This document shows, one piece after another, positions 6,772 to 14,171 of a stretch of 16,637 nt of DNA. The stretch spans positions 1 through 16,637 of the forward strand of contig JBBSTY010000099.1 of the NCBI GenBank assembly GCA_038235385.1, in the 5' to 3' direction. The position numbers and the translations under genes were made by a program. The stretch is from JBBSTY01 sp038235385 (GTDB lineage: Bacteria; Actinomycetota; Acidimicrobiia; Acidimicrobiales; Acidimicrobilacustridaceae). Numbering within the stretch: the stretch's first letter is position 1; each line of letters begins with the position of its first letter. Below the pieces are notes generated by a model. The model was given only the letters and a program-made list of their open reading frames with translations, was not told where the DNA came from and did no database searches.

Positions 6772-8682
6772 GTGAGGGGGACCGACCGGCTGAGGACCGC
6801 GGCGATCTGGGTGGTCGTCACCGTTGCGGCCTTCGCCATCTTGTTCCTCTTCGCCAGCACGTTCTGGTCGCTCGTGATGCTGCTGGTCGGTTCGGGCGGT
6901 CTCGTGGCCTTCCTGCGGGTCACCCATCCCGAGAGCCCCGACACCCGCCCCAAGCTCGACGTCCTCTACGACGACCGTGCCCTCGACGCTCGTCGGACAC
7001 CCGAGGTGCAGGCGAAGCTCCGGGCGGGTCGGGCTGCAGCCCGTGCCGAGGCCGAGGCGCGTGATGCGGAGCGTGCCGAACAGCGGCGCTTCGCCGCGGA
7101 GCAGCGCGAGGCCGAGCGGACCGAGCGCGCCGAGCGGGATCGCCAGGCCGCGGAGCAGCGCGCGGTCGACGCCGCGTCGCGCGCCCGCGACGAGGCCGAG
7201 CAGCGTGCGAGGGACGAGGCTGAACGAGCCGAGCGCGAGCAACTCGAAGCCCTCCAGGCATCGTTGTTGGCCGAGCAGCGATCTCGCGCCGAGAAGGCCG
7301 AGCAGGAGCGCCTGGCGGCCGAGAAGGCCAAGCAGGAGGCGGATCGGCTCGATCGTGAAGCTGCGGACAAGGCGATCGAGGCCGAGCGTGCCGACCGAGC
7401 GCGAGCCGAACGGGCAGCCGAGGACCAGCGCATGGTCCGCCAGCGGGCCGAGGAGGTGCGACGCGCCCGATCCGCCGCCGAGCAGGCCGCCCGGGACGCC
7501 GAGATCGAGCGCGAGCGCGACCGGGTCGAGCAGGAGGAGGCCGAGCAACGGGCGCGGCTCGCGCTCGAACGAGCCGAGCGGGAGGCGATCGAACGCGAGG
7601 CCCGCGAGGCGCACGAGGCCGAGGAGGCGGCACGGCGGGCGGCTGAGGAGGCCGAGCGCGAGCGTCTCGCACGAGAAGGCGCCGAGCGGGTCGAGCTCGA
7701 GCGTCTCGCCCAACAACAGGAGGACGAGCGCCGGGAGCGGGCGGAGGCCGACCGCCAGGCCCGGATCGACCACGAGCGCCGCGAAGCCGATCGCATCGAG
7801 CGTGAGCGGATCGAGGTCGAGCTCCGTGAACGAGAGGCGGCCGAGCGCGCCGCCCAGGAGGCCGCCGAGCGGGCGGCCCGAGACGAAGCCGAACGCCTCG
7901 CCCAGGAACGGTTCGAGCGCGAGGAGGCCGAACGGGCCGAACAAGCCGAGCAGGAGCGCCTCGCGCGGGAGGAGGCCGAGCAGGTCGAGCGGGAACGCCG
8001 GGCGCGCGAGGAGGCGGAACAGGTCGAGCGGGACCGTCTCGCGCGGGAGGAAGCCGAGCAGGTCGAGCGGGAACGCCGGGCGCGCGAGGAGGCCGAGCAG
8101 GTCGAGCGGGACCGCCTCGAGCGCGAGGAGGCCGCCCGCGCCGAGCAGGCGCATCGGGAGGCGGAGCGGGTCGCCCGCGAGGAGGCCGCCGAGCAGGAGC
8201 GTCTCGATGCCGCTCAGGCGGCCCGTGACGAAGCTGATCGACTCGCCCGCGAAGATGCAGCGAACGCGGAGGAGCAGCGTCTCGCTCGTGAGGAGGCCGA
8301 GCGGATCGAGGCCGGGCGGCTGGCCGAGGTGGCACGTGCCGAGGCGGAACAGGCCGAGGCCGATCGGCTCGCCGAAGCGGCAGCGCGAGACGAATGGGAC
8401 CGCCTCAAGGCCGAGCGCGCCCAAGCGGCACGGGTCGAGGCCGAACGGGTCGAGTCGGAGACGACCCGGACCGAGCAACACCCGGTCGCCGACACCGTCG
8501 GGCCAGCTGGCTCAGCCGCCGTCGACGCCACGATCGATGAGCAATCCATCAACGACGACTCCGGGATCCTCGCTGCGAGTCACGTCGCCGAGCTCGACGA
8601 GGACGCCGATCTCGACGACGCCGCCCGCCAGCGCATCTATCTGCTCAACAAGGTCCGCCTGAAGCTCAGCGACTACGAGTAG
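6772..8682 (+). CDS. Membrane-anchored long coiled-coil protein, Glu/Arg/Ala-rich, function unknown
   Basis: A 636-residue protein in three parts. Residues 10-48 hold one or two hydrophobic helices (AIWVVVTVAAFAILFLF and FWSLVMLLVGSGGLVAFL), then a short linker. Residues about 78-560 consist almost only of Glu, Arg, Ala, Gln, Asp and Leu with no Pro or Gly runs, which predicts one very long cytoplasmic coiled coil, on the order of 70 nm if continuous at 0.15 nm per residue. The C-terminus (about 608-636, ending RIYLLNKVRLKLSDYE) is different in composition and may be a conserved interaction tail. Residues 398-449 are four near-identical 13-residue repeats. Such architecture suggests a structural, spacer or scaffold role at the membrane (compare TolA- or cytoskeleton-like proteins), but similarity of coiled coils is compositional and I make no functional assignment. 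Confidence 0.85.
   Translation: MRGTDRLRTAAIWVVVTVAAFAILFLFASTFWSLVMLLVGSGGLVAFLRVTHPESPDTRPKLDVLYDDRALDARRTPEVQAKLRAGRAAARAEAEARDAERAEQRRFAAEQREAERTERAERDRQAAEQRAVDAASRARDEAEQRARDEAERAEREQLEALQASLLAEQRSRAEKAEQERLAAEKAKQEADRLDREAADKAIEAERADRARAERAAEDQRMVRQRAEEVRRARSAAEQAARDAEIERERDRVEQEEAEQRARLALERAEREAIEREAREAHEAEEAARRAAEEAERERLAREGAERVELERLAQQQEDERRERAEADRQARIDHERREADRIERERIEVELREREAAERAAQEAAERAARDEAERLAQERFEREEAERAEQAEQERLAREEAEQVERERRAREEAEQVERDRLAREEAEQVERERRAREEAEQVERDRLEREEAARAEQAHREAERVAREEAAEQERLDAAQAARDEADRLAREDAANAEEQRLAREEAERIEAGRLAEVARAEAEQAEADRLAEAAARDEWDRLKAERAQAARVEAERVESETTRTEQHPVADTVGPAGSAAVDATIDEQSINDDSGILAASHVAELDEDADLDDAARQRIYLLNKVRLKLSDYE
7963..8118 (+). repeat. Two tandem 78-bp copies, each of two 39-bp units, inside the coiled-coil gene
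   Basis: The stretch encodes AREEAEQVERERR, AREEAEQVERDRL, AREEAEQVERERR, AREEAEQVERDRL: four 13-residue units in an A-B-A-B order (protein residues 398-449). The 78-bp copies (7963-8040, 8041-8118) differ at only a few, mostly synonymous bases, while the two 39-bp halves differ more. This implies an older 39-bp duplication followed by a recent 78-bp one. The unit keeps frame, so copy-number change would lengthen or shorten the coiled coil by 26 residues. Confidence 0.9.
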
Positions 8683-8715
8683 GTGGCCCCGTCCCGCGTG
8701 GTGACGCACCTCCAA

Positions 8716-8749
8716 CCGTTCGACGGGAGCGACGGCGGAGCTCGAACGG
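8716..8749. repeat. Inverted repeat in the gap before the GyrI-like gene
   Basis: CCGTTCGA (8716-8723) and TCGAACGG (8742-8749) are exact inverse complements separated by 18 bases. It lies 34 bases after the coiled-coil stop and 95 bases before the next start, so it could be a terminator stem or an operator. No U-tract follows. The remainder of 8683-8843 holds nothing I recognise. Confidence 0.5.
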
Positions 8750-8843
8750 GCACGAGCGCGACGCCGAGCGGTGGTCGCCCGGGGGCCAGGACCGTTCCCG
8801 GCAGTTCGGTGTCGGAGCTCGCAGCCCGAACCCTGCGGGACCG

Positions 8844-9476
8844 ATGACCGACAAGGTCGACGTCAAGAAGACCCTCGACACGTACCGCGCCCGACGAGGT
8901 CGGTTCCGGATCGTCGACGTCCCGGTGATGCAGTACCTGATGATCGGCGGCAGCGGTGACCCGAACACCTCGCCGACGTTTGCCGGAGCGATCGAAGCGC
9001 TCTACCCCGTGGCGTACAAGCTGAAGTTCGCCAGCAAGAACGACCTCCGACATGACTACGTCGTCCCCCCGCTGGAAGGTCTGTGGTGGGCCGACGCCAT
9101 GGTTGCGTTCACGACCGCACGTGACAAGGCCACCTGGAACTGGACGCTCATGCTGATGGTCCCGGACTGGATCAGCCGGGCCATGGTCGAGCAGGCCACC
9201 GATCGGGTGCGGGCGAAGGCCGCCCCGAGTCGCCTCGACGACGTCCGCTTCGACGAGCTGTCCGAGGGGCGTTGCGTCCAGACGCTGCACATCGGATCGT
9301 TCGACGACGAAGCCGAGGTCCTCCGACGCATGCACGACGAGTTCATCCCCGCCAACGGCTTGCAGATGACCGGGATGCACCACGAGATCTATCTCAGCGA
9401 CATCCGGAGAGTCGCGCCCGACCGGCAGCGCACCATCCTCCGGCAACCGGTCGAGCCGGCGGCACGGCGCGCCTGA
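8844..9476 (+). CDS. GyrI-like small-molecule-binding domain protein
   Basis: A 210-residue stand-alone GyrI-like (SOUL/GyrI superfamily) protein without a DNA-binding domain. Recognisable family segments are VPVMQYLMIGGSGDPNTSP (26-44), EALYPVAYKLKF (51-62), DYVVPPLEGLWW (71-82) and, at the C-terminus, GMHHEIYLSDIRR followed by RTILRQPV (177-203). Family members bind hydrophobic small molecules in a cleft; some relatives from antibiotic clusters hydrolyse cyclopropane-containing DNA-alkylating compounds, and the buried Glu and Trp in EGLWW are of the kind such enzymes use. Whether this copy is catalytic or only binds ligand cannot be told here. ATG 8844 fits the family N-terminus. The gene stands alone between the coiled-coil gene and a convergent acyl-CoA synthetase gene. 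Confidence 0.9.
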   Translation: MTDKVDVKKTLDTYRARRGRFRIVDVPVMQYLMIGGSGDPNTSPTFAGAIEALYPVAYKLKFASKNDLRHDYVVPPLEGLWWADAMVAFTTARDKATWNWTLMLMVPDWISRAMVEQATDRVRAKAAPSRLDDVRFDELSEGRCVQTLHIGSFDDEAEVLRRMHDEFIPANGLQMTGMHHEIYLSDIRRVAPDRQRTILRQPVEPAARRA

Positions 9477-9667
9477 ACCCTTGGTCGAGGACGGTGGCCG
9501 AGCGGACCTCGACCGTGACCGGTGGCGCCGGCGGTAGCTTCGGCGTCGGCATCTGGCGCGTCACACCCCTCAGCCAGAACCCGCCCGCTGCGGTCACACC
9601 GCCACGCAGCTCACCGGGCGCATCCGCGCCGAGATGCAGCGAACCAGGCGCACCGCGACCTGAGCGG
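9477..9667. other. Convergent intergenic region with hairpin potential
   Basis: This 191-base gap separates the converging GyrI-like and acyl-CoA synthetase genes. It holds a perfect 8-bp inverted repeat GGTCGAGG (9483-9490) and CCTCGACC (9507-9514) just after the GyrI-like stop, and a short CCTGA/TCAGG stem at 9659-9672 across the synthetase stop codon. I see no supported gene in it. Confidence 0.6.
9483..9514 (+). terminator. Candidate stem-loop terminator after the GyrI-like gene
   Basis: An 8-bp perfect stem with a 16-base loop begins 6 bases after the stop codon. There is no U-tract, and an alternative ACGGT/ACCGT pairing partly overlaps it. Position at the end of a convergent gene is the main support. 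Confidence 0.35.
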
Positions 9668-11302
9668 TCAGGCCTTGTGGGTGCCTGCTTCGGTGAGGCC
9701 CTTGGCCCACCGGTAGTCGGGCTTCCCGCTCGGCGAGCGGACCACCTCGTCGACCACGTGCAGCTCACGGGGCACCTTGTACCCGGCGACGAAGGTGCGG
9801 CAGTGCGCGTCGAGCTCGGTCAGCGACGGTGTGGCCCCGTCGCGTGGTTGCACGATCGCCGCGACCCGCTGACCCCAGCGCTCGTCGGGCACGCCGATCA
9901 CCACGACGTCGAACACCGAGTCGTGGGCCTTGAGCGCCTGCTCGACCTCCTCGGGGTAGACCTTCTCCCCGCCGGTGTTGATGCTGACCGAGCCTCGACC
10001 CATGAGGGTCACGCTGCCGTCGGCGAGGACCATGGCGAAGTCGCCGGGTATGGCGTACCGCGTGCCGTCCTTGGCGGTCACCCACGTCTCCGCGGTCTTG
10101 ACCGGATCCTTGTAGTACCCGAGGGGGATGTTGCCGCCCCGTGCCACCCGGCCGACGACATCGGATCCCGGCTCGACGATCTCGAGGTTGTCGTCGAGCA
10201 CGACGGTGTCGCGGCCCGGTGCGACGGTGGGGCCTCCGGCGCTCATCGCCGTGTTGCCCTTGCCCACGGTGACGATGCCGTTGAAGCCGCTCTCGGTGGC
10301 GCCGATCGAGTCGGTGATGATGAGGTTCTCGAAGCGTTCGAGGAACCGGTCCTTCACCACGGGCGAGAAGACCGCGGCGCTCGAGCTGAGGCTGATGAAG
10401 CTCGAGAGGTCGAGCTCCTCGCCGTCCGCCTCGATCGACTCGAGGGCCTCGACGAGCGGCCGACCCATGGCGTCCCCGACGATGAGGATCGAGTTGACCC
10501 GGTGACGCTCGATCTGTCGCCACGCGTCGGCGCCGTCCCACTTGGACATGATGACGCTCGTGTTGCCCTGGAACAGCTGCATGGTCGTGGCGATGAAGGC
10601 GGCGCCGTGCATCAGCGGTGGGGCGATCATGAAGACGAGCTGCCCTCCCGCCGCTGCGGCCCGCTCGGCCAGTTCGGTGTCGTGTTCGACCCGGACGCCC
10701 GTGAACGGGTCGATGCCCCCGGCGAGACCGAAGAACAGGTCCTCGCTCCGCCACATCACGCCCTTGGGCATCCCCGTGGTGCCGCCGGTGTAGATGATGA
10801 CCTGGTCGTCGCCCGAACGTTGCGGGAAGTCGCGATCCGGCGCACCGCCCGCCAACGCGTCCTCGAACGCCACGGTGTCGAGCCCGGTCTGGTCGGCGCC
10901 CGAGCCGTCCTCGATCATCACGAGCGTCTTCAGCAGCGGCAGGTGCTGCTGGACCGCGGCGACGCGCGGTCCGAACTCCTCGTCGTAGAAGAGCGCCTTC
11001 AGGTCCGCGTTGGCGAAGAGGTACTCGAGCTCGGCCTCGACGTAGCGGTAGTTGACGTTGACCGGCACCGCCCGGACCTTGAGGATCGCGAGGAGCGCCT
11101 CGACCCAGGCCAGGCTGTTGTTGGCGTAGATCCCGATGTGGTCGCCCGGTTCGATCCCCTCGGCGAGGAGGTGGTGACCGAGCCGGTTCACCCGCTCGTC
11201 GAGCGCGGCGAAGGTGAGCGATCGATCCCCGCAGATCAGCGCCGTGCGATCCGGAATGGCATCGACGGTGTGCTCGAACAGGTCCCCCCAGTTGAACGGC
11301 AT
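9668..11302 (-). CDS. FadD19-like acyl-CoA synthetase (AMP-binding)
   Basis: A 544-residue ANL-superfamily ligase that activates a carboxylic acid to its CoA thioester via an acyl-adenylate. The ATP-binding P-loop is YTGGTTGMPKG (171-181), followed by VMW. The A5 motif is DSIGATESG (331-339), Asp421 in IPGDFA binds ribose, the hinge is GRGSVSINTGGEK with Arg436, and the C-terminal catalytic lysine is Lys527 in SGKPDYRWA. The NVNYRYVEAELEYLF segment, GVMWR, NIPLGYYKD and PSGKPDYRWAK all recall mycobacterial FadD19, which activates C26 cholesterol side-chain acids. A plain fatty-acid substrate remains possible. ATG at 11302 has no Shine-Dalgarno; a promoter-like element ends 7 bases upstream, so the mRNA may be leaderless. 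The upstream gap also carries a KstR-type palindrome. Confidence 0.92.
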   Translation of the reverse strand: MPFNWGDLFEHTVDAIPDRTALICGDRSLTFAALDERVNRLGHHLLAEGIEPGDHIGIYANNSLAWVEALLAILKVRAVPVNVNYRYVEAELEYLFANADLKALFYDEEFGPRVAAVQQHLPLLKTLVMIEDGSGADQTGLDTVAFEDALAGGAPDRDFPQRSGDDQVIIYTGGTTGMPKGVMWRSEDLFFGLAGGIDPFTGVRVEHDTELAERAAAAGGQLVFMIAPPLMHGAAFIATTMQLFQGNTSVIMSKWDGADAWRQIERHRVNSILIVGDAMGRPLVEALESIEADGEELDLSSFISLSSSAAVFSPVVKDRFLERFENLIITDSIGATESGFNGIVTVGKGNTAMSAGGPTVAPGRDTVVLDDNLEIVEPGSDVVGRVARGGNIPLGYYKDPVKTAETWVTAKDGTRYAIPGDFAMVLADGSVTLMGRGSVSINTGGEKVYPEEVEQALKAHDSVFDVVVIGVPDERWGQRVAAIVQPRDGATPSLTELDAHCRTFVAGYKVPRELHVVDEVVRSPSGKPDYRWAKGLTEAGTHKA

Positions 11303-11309
11303 GGGCGCA

Positions 11310-11339
11310 AGTAGAACACGTTGCAGAACAGTGGTTCAA
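11310..11339 (-). promoter_or_regulatory. Putative promoter of the FadD19-like gene
   Basis: Read on the minus strand: TTGAAC (11339-11334), 18-base spacer, TCTACT (11315-11310), then 7 bases to the ATG at 11302. TTGAAC is a good -35 match and TCTACT shares four of six bases with TATAAT. Start of transcription would be at the start codon, consistent with the lack of a ribosome site. Confidence 0.5.
11312..11325. promoter_or_regulatory. KstR-type operator candidate
   Basis: TAGAACACGTTGCA matches every fixed position of TnnAACnnGTTnnA, the published consensus for the TetR-family repressor KstR, which controls cholesterol and lipid degradation genes in mycobacteria. It covers the proposed -10 and spacer of the FadD19-like promoter, the expected place for a repressor. 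A second dyad, GAAC-AGTG-GTTC (11326-11337), follows at once and overlaps the -35. No regulator gene is in the window, so the protein that binds is unknown. Confidence 0.5.
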
Positions 11340-11366
11340 GCGGTCCCGCTCACCGCTGCGGTCTGG

Positions 11367-12764
11367 TCATCCGACGGCGTCGACGAGCTCCTCGAAGGCG
11401 AGCGGCACCGATGCCGCGAGCGCCTCGACGTCGGGGATCAGCTCACCGGCGGCCAGGAACCCGATGTCGACGCTGCCGCGGTAGCTCATGACGGTGATGT
11501 TCAACCCCACACCTTCGATGATCTGACCCAGTGGGTAGGCCCGCTCGAGCTCGGCGCCGGCGAGGTAGAGCGGGAACGACGGTCCCGGCAGGTTGGAGAT
11601 GATCAGGTTCACGGGTGGCCGGTGGTGGCGTGCTGCCCCGGCACCCGAGTACTTCTCGAAGAACCACGACATCAGGTTCGGGTCGGCGACCTCGGCCCAT
11701 CGACGGAGGGTGTCGGGATCGAACAGGCTGTGCTCCTTCTTGGCCGCCCGGGAGGCTCGGTGGGCGGCCCGCAGCCGCGCGATCGGCTCGTCGACGTCGG
11801 TGGGCACGGTCACGAACATGGCCGACACCCGGTTGTCGGTCTCCCCGCGTGCCTCCGAGTCGCGGACGTCGACCGGACACGCGGCGACCAGGGGGAGCGA
11901 CGGGAGCTCGCGGCGCTCGGCCAGGTATCGCCGCAGCGCGCCGGCGCAGACGCTGAGGATGACGTCGTTCACGGTCGCGCCGGGGACGGTTTCCCTCAGC
12001 GCCTTGATCGTGTCGAGCGGGAGACGGGCGAAGGCGACTCGTCGCGACGTCGTCAGGGCGTCGTTCAACACGGTCCGGGGGGCGACCAACGGGGTCGCCC
12101 CTGCGGCGCGACCGGGGACCGACCGTGCCGATCGCACCGCCTGGATGCTGCCGGCGGTTCGGGCCGCGAGGGGAACGGCGCGCAGGAGCGAACGCGCCCG
12201 GGCGACGGCGGCGTAGGTGACGAGCTCGAGATCCGACGGGGGCGTCTCGGCGGCCGACGATGGCGGTGGTGGACCGTGATCGACGACGGGTTCGAGATCG
12301 AAGAACGCCGTCATCTGCTCGACACCGGCCACGCCGTCGAGCGTGGCGTGGTGCAGCTTGGCGATCAGCGCGAACCGTCCGTCGGCCAGACCCTCCACGA
12401 CCCACATCTCCCAGAGCGGACGATCGCGGGTGAGCGGCACCCCGGCGATCTGCGCCGTGATCGCAGCCAACTGTCGCTCGTCGCCCGGCGCCGGGAGCGC
12501 GATGCGCTTGACGTGGTGCTCGATGTCGACGTGACCGTCGTGGAGCCAGGCGGGGTGGTGCAGGCCGAGCGGCATGGTCACGAGTCGGCGCGTGAACGGC
12601 GCGACGAGGTGCAGACGCCGCTCGATGTGATCGCGCACCTGCTCGAACCCGACCGGTTCGGGCGCGCTCGTCGCATCGAACACCGCGGTGAGCGTGACGT
12701 GCATGGGTTGGGTGGGCGATTCGAGGTACAGGAACACCGAGTCCATGCCCGACAGCGGTTCCAT
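11367..12764 (-). CDS. WS/DGAT-type wax ester synthase / diacylglycerol acyltransferase
   Basis: A 465-residue acyltransferase that esterifies acyl-CoA to diacylglycerol or long-chain alcohols to make storage lipid at the inner membrane. It begins with the family-typical MEPLSGMDSVFLYLESPTQPMHV, has PLWE (116-119), the catalytic HHxxxDG as HHATLDG (138-144) and the NDVIL motif (266-270), and ends with NLIISNLPGPSFPLYLAGA and an NITVMSYRGSVDIG segment. Length is normal. Start ATG 12764 is supported by AGGAGG 7 bases upstream; the frame is open further upstream but that part lies antisense to the hydrolase gene. It is 64 bases ahead of the FadD19-like gene on the same strand, which could supply its acyl-CoA, though that gene seems to have its own promoter. 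It is divergent from the HSL-type esterase. Confidence 0.93.
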   Translation of the reverse strand: MEPLSGMDSVFLYLESPTQPMHVTLTAVFDATSAPEPVGFEQVRDHIERRLHLVAPFTRRLVTMPLGLHHPAWLHDGHVDIEHHVKRIALPAPGDERQLAAITAQIAGVPLTRDRPLWEMWVVEGLADGRFALIAKLHHATLDGVAGVEQMTAFFDLEPVVDHGPPPPSSAAETPPSDLELVTYAAVARARSLLRAVPLAARTAGSIQAVRSARSVPGRAAGATPLVAPRTVLNDALTTSRRVAFARLPLDTIKALRETVPGATVNDVILSVCAGALRRYLAERRELPSLPLVAACPVDVRDSEARGETDNRVSAMFVTVPTDVDEPIARLRAAHRASRAAKKEHSLFDPDTLRRWAEVADPNLMSWFFEKYSGAGAARHHRPPVNLIISNLPGPSFPLYLAGAELERAYPLGQIIEGVGLNITVMSYRGSVDIGFLAAGELIPDVEALAASVPLAFEELVDAVG

Positions 12765-12771
12765 CGCACGC

Positions 12772-12777
12772 CCTCCT
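12772..12777 (-). promoter_or_regulatory. Shine-Dalgarno of the WS/DGAT gene
   Basis: AGGAGG on the minus strand (CCTCCT on plus), 7 bases before ATG at 12764. It decides the start in favour of residue sequence MEPLSGMD and shows this gene, unlike its neighbours, has a leader. Confidence 0.8.
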
Positions 12778-12858
12778 GGGGTGTCGTCGGCCAACGTGGC
12801 GTGGTCGCCGCCGGAACCGCACGCACCAGTGTGCACCCGGGCGGCGCCGCGACCGAAG

Positions 12859-12887
12859 TTGGTCCCGACGTCGTCCGGGGCCACACT
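12859..12887 (+). promoter_or_regulatory. Putative leaderless promoter of the HSL-type hydrolase
   Basis: TTGGTC (12859-12864), 17-base spacer, CACACT (12882-12887), then 6 bases to ATG at 12894. The -10 departs from TAnnnT at its first base. No Shine-Dalgarno precedes the ATG. Confidence 0.4.
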
Positions 12888-12893
12888 TGGACC

Positions 12894-14156
12894 ATGGAAT
12901 GGGTCTACTTGGCGGTCAGCATCAACGGCGCGATGTACACGGTCAACGCGTACGTCCCGGTCAAGCGCAACCCCCTGCTCTTCGGATGGTCGTTCTTCGC
13001 ATCGTGGATCACCATCGAGCTCGCCTGGGTGCACCTCGTGTGGCAGGTCGCGCTCACCGTCGCGTTCGCTCGTCGCGGCGCCCTGCGCACCCGTCCCGGC
13101 AAGGTGGCGCTCGCCGTCAACCTCGTGTCCTGGGCGGGGCTGGCCGCCCTGGTGTGGCGCAGCATCGGCGCCCGCAACGAGGTGCGTGCGGCGTTCGAGG
13201 GTGCGGTCGACGAGGCCTCCGAGCAGCGTCGCCTCGGGGCCCGGCGCACCCGCAACATCACCTATGCGACGGTCGGTCCGAAGAACAAGGCGATCAAGCT
13301 CGACGTCACCCAGCCGGCCCGTCCCGCAGGATCCGGTGAGCGACGACCCGCCATCCTGCAGATCCACGGTGGCGGATGGGTCTTCGGCGACAAGCGCGAG
13401 CAGGGCCTCCCGCTGCTGCGCCACATGGCCAACCAGGGGTGGGTCGGGTTCAACGCCAACTACCGCCTGAGTCCGAAGGCCACCTTCCCCGAGATGCTCA
13501 TCGATCTCAAGCGGGCGGTGGCGTTCATCCGTGAGCACGCCGACGAGTACGGCGTCGACCCCGACTTCATCGCCGTCACCGGCGGCTCCGCCGGCGGGCA
13601 CCTCACCGCGCTGATGGCCCTCACCCAGAACGATCCGCGCTACCAGCCCGGGTTCGAGGACGCCGACACGTCGCTGCAGGCCGCCGTCCCGTTCTACGGG
13701 GTGTACGACTTCACCGACCGCGAGGGCTACTACCCGAAGGGCGTCGTCGAGCACCTCTTCGGTCGCCTCGTGCTCAAGGCTCGGCTCGACGAGGAGCCCG
13801 AGAAGTTTGCCGAGGCCTCGCCGATCGATCAGGTCGGCGCCGATGCGCCGCCCTTCTTCGTGATCCACGGCGACAAGGACACGCTCGCCCCGGTTGAGGG
13901 CGCCCGTGATTTCGTTCGGGAGCTCCGTGCGGTGTCCGACGCCCCCGTCCTGTTCCTCGAGCTCAAGGGCGCGCAGCACGCCTTCGAGGTCTTCCCGTCG
14001 ATCCGCGCCAACCAGGTCGTGCGGGCAGCCGGCCGCTTCCTCGAGAGCCTGCACCGTTCGTACCTGGCGGGCGTCGAGCCCGCCGACGTCTCCGACGACG
14101 CGCTGGCCGACACCGTCGATGCGGCCACGTCCACCACCGACCCGGTCACCGCCTGA
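12894..14156 (+). CDS. Membrane-anchored HSL-family alpha/beta hydrolase (esterase/lipase)
   Basis: A 420-residue carboxylesterase-like enzyme. The first 90 residues are hydrophobic, with helices at about 29-58 (LLFGWSFFASWITIELAWVH onward) and 70-89 (KVALAVNLVSWAGLAALVW), which anchor it in the membrane. The catalytic domain starts near 125: the oxyanion motif HGGG is at 158-161, nucleophile Ser232 lies in GGSAGG, and Asp329 (HGDKDT) and His362 (AQHAFE) complete the triad. This is the hormone-sensitive-lipase / BD-FAE layout, with hydrolysis of lipid or other esters expected. ATG 12894 is chosen because the longer open frame upstream lies antisense to the acyltransferase and the promoter-like element ends 6 bases before. 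Sharing a 129-base divergent gap with a WS/DGAT gene suggests opposing roles in neutral-lipid synthesis and breakdown, which is inference. The last 25 residues are an Asp/Ala/Thr-rich tail. Confidence 0.92.
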   Translation: MEWVYLAVSINGAMYTVNAYVPVKRNPLLFGWSFFASWITIELAWVHLVWQVALTVAFARRGALRTRPGKVALAVNLVSWAGLAALVWRSIGARNEVRAAFEGAVDEASEQRRLGARRTRNITYATVGPKNKAIKLDVTQPARPAGSGERRPAILQIHGGGWVFGDKREQGLPLLRHMANQGWVGFNANYRLSPKATFPEMLIDLKRAVAFIREHADEYGVDPDFIAVTGGSAGGHLTALMALTQNDPRYQPGFEDADTSLQAAVPFYGVYDFTDREGYYPKGVVEHLFGRLVLKARLDEEPEKFAEASPIDQVGADAPPFFVIHGDKDTLAPVEGARDFVRELRAVSDAPVLFLELKGAQHAFEVFPSIRANQVVRAAGRFLESLHRSYLAGVEPADVSDDALADTVDAATSTTDPVTA

Positions 14157-14171
14157 GCGAGGAGCGTCTCC

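Noticed and set aside
6724..8481. Long minus-strand open frame (585 codons), Leu/Gly-rich
   Set aside because: It lies antisense to the coiled-coil gene. GAG/GCC/CGC codons read backwards give Leu, Gly and Ala, so both the length and the apparent LGL repeats are by-products.
9477..9667. Possible degenerate gene in the convergent gap
   Set aside because: Both strands give only short Pro/Arg-rich frames without a ribosome site or a recognisable domain.
9272..11314. Plus-strand 680-codon open frame
   Set aside because: Antisense to the acyl-CoA synthetase, whose complete motif set makes the minus strand the coding one. The plus frame is Asp/Val/Arg-rich noise.
11214..12893. Upstream extension of the hydrolase frame to 980 codons
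   Set aside because: It runs antisense through the acyltransferase gene; the family fold begins after ATG 12894 and a promoter-like element precedes it.
12765..14054. Upstream extension of the WS/DGAT frame to 895 codons
   Set aside because: The added 430 codons are antisense to the hydrolase catalytic domain, read as charged low-complexity sequence, and the AGGAGG before 12764 fixes the start.
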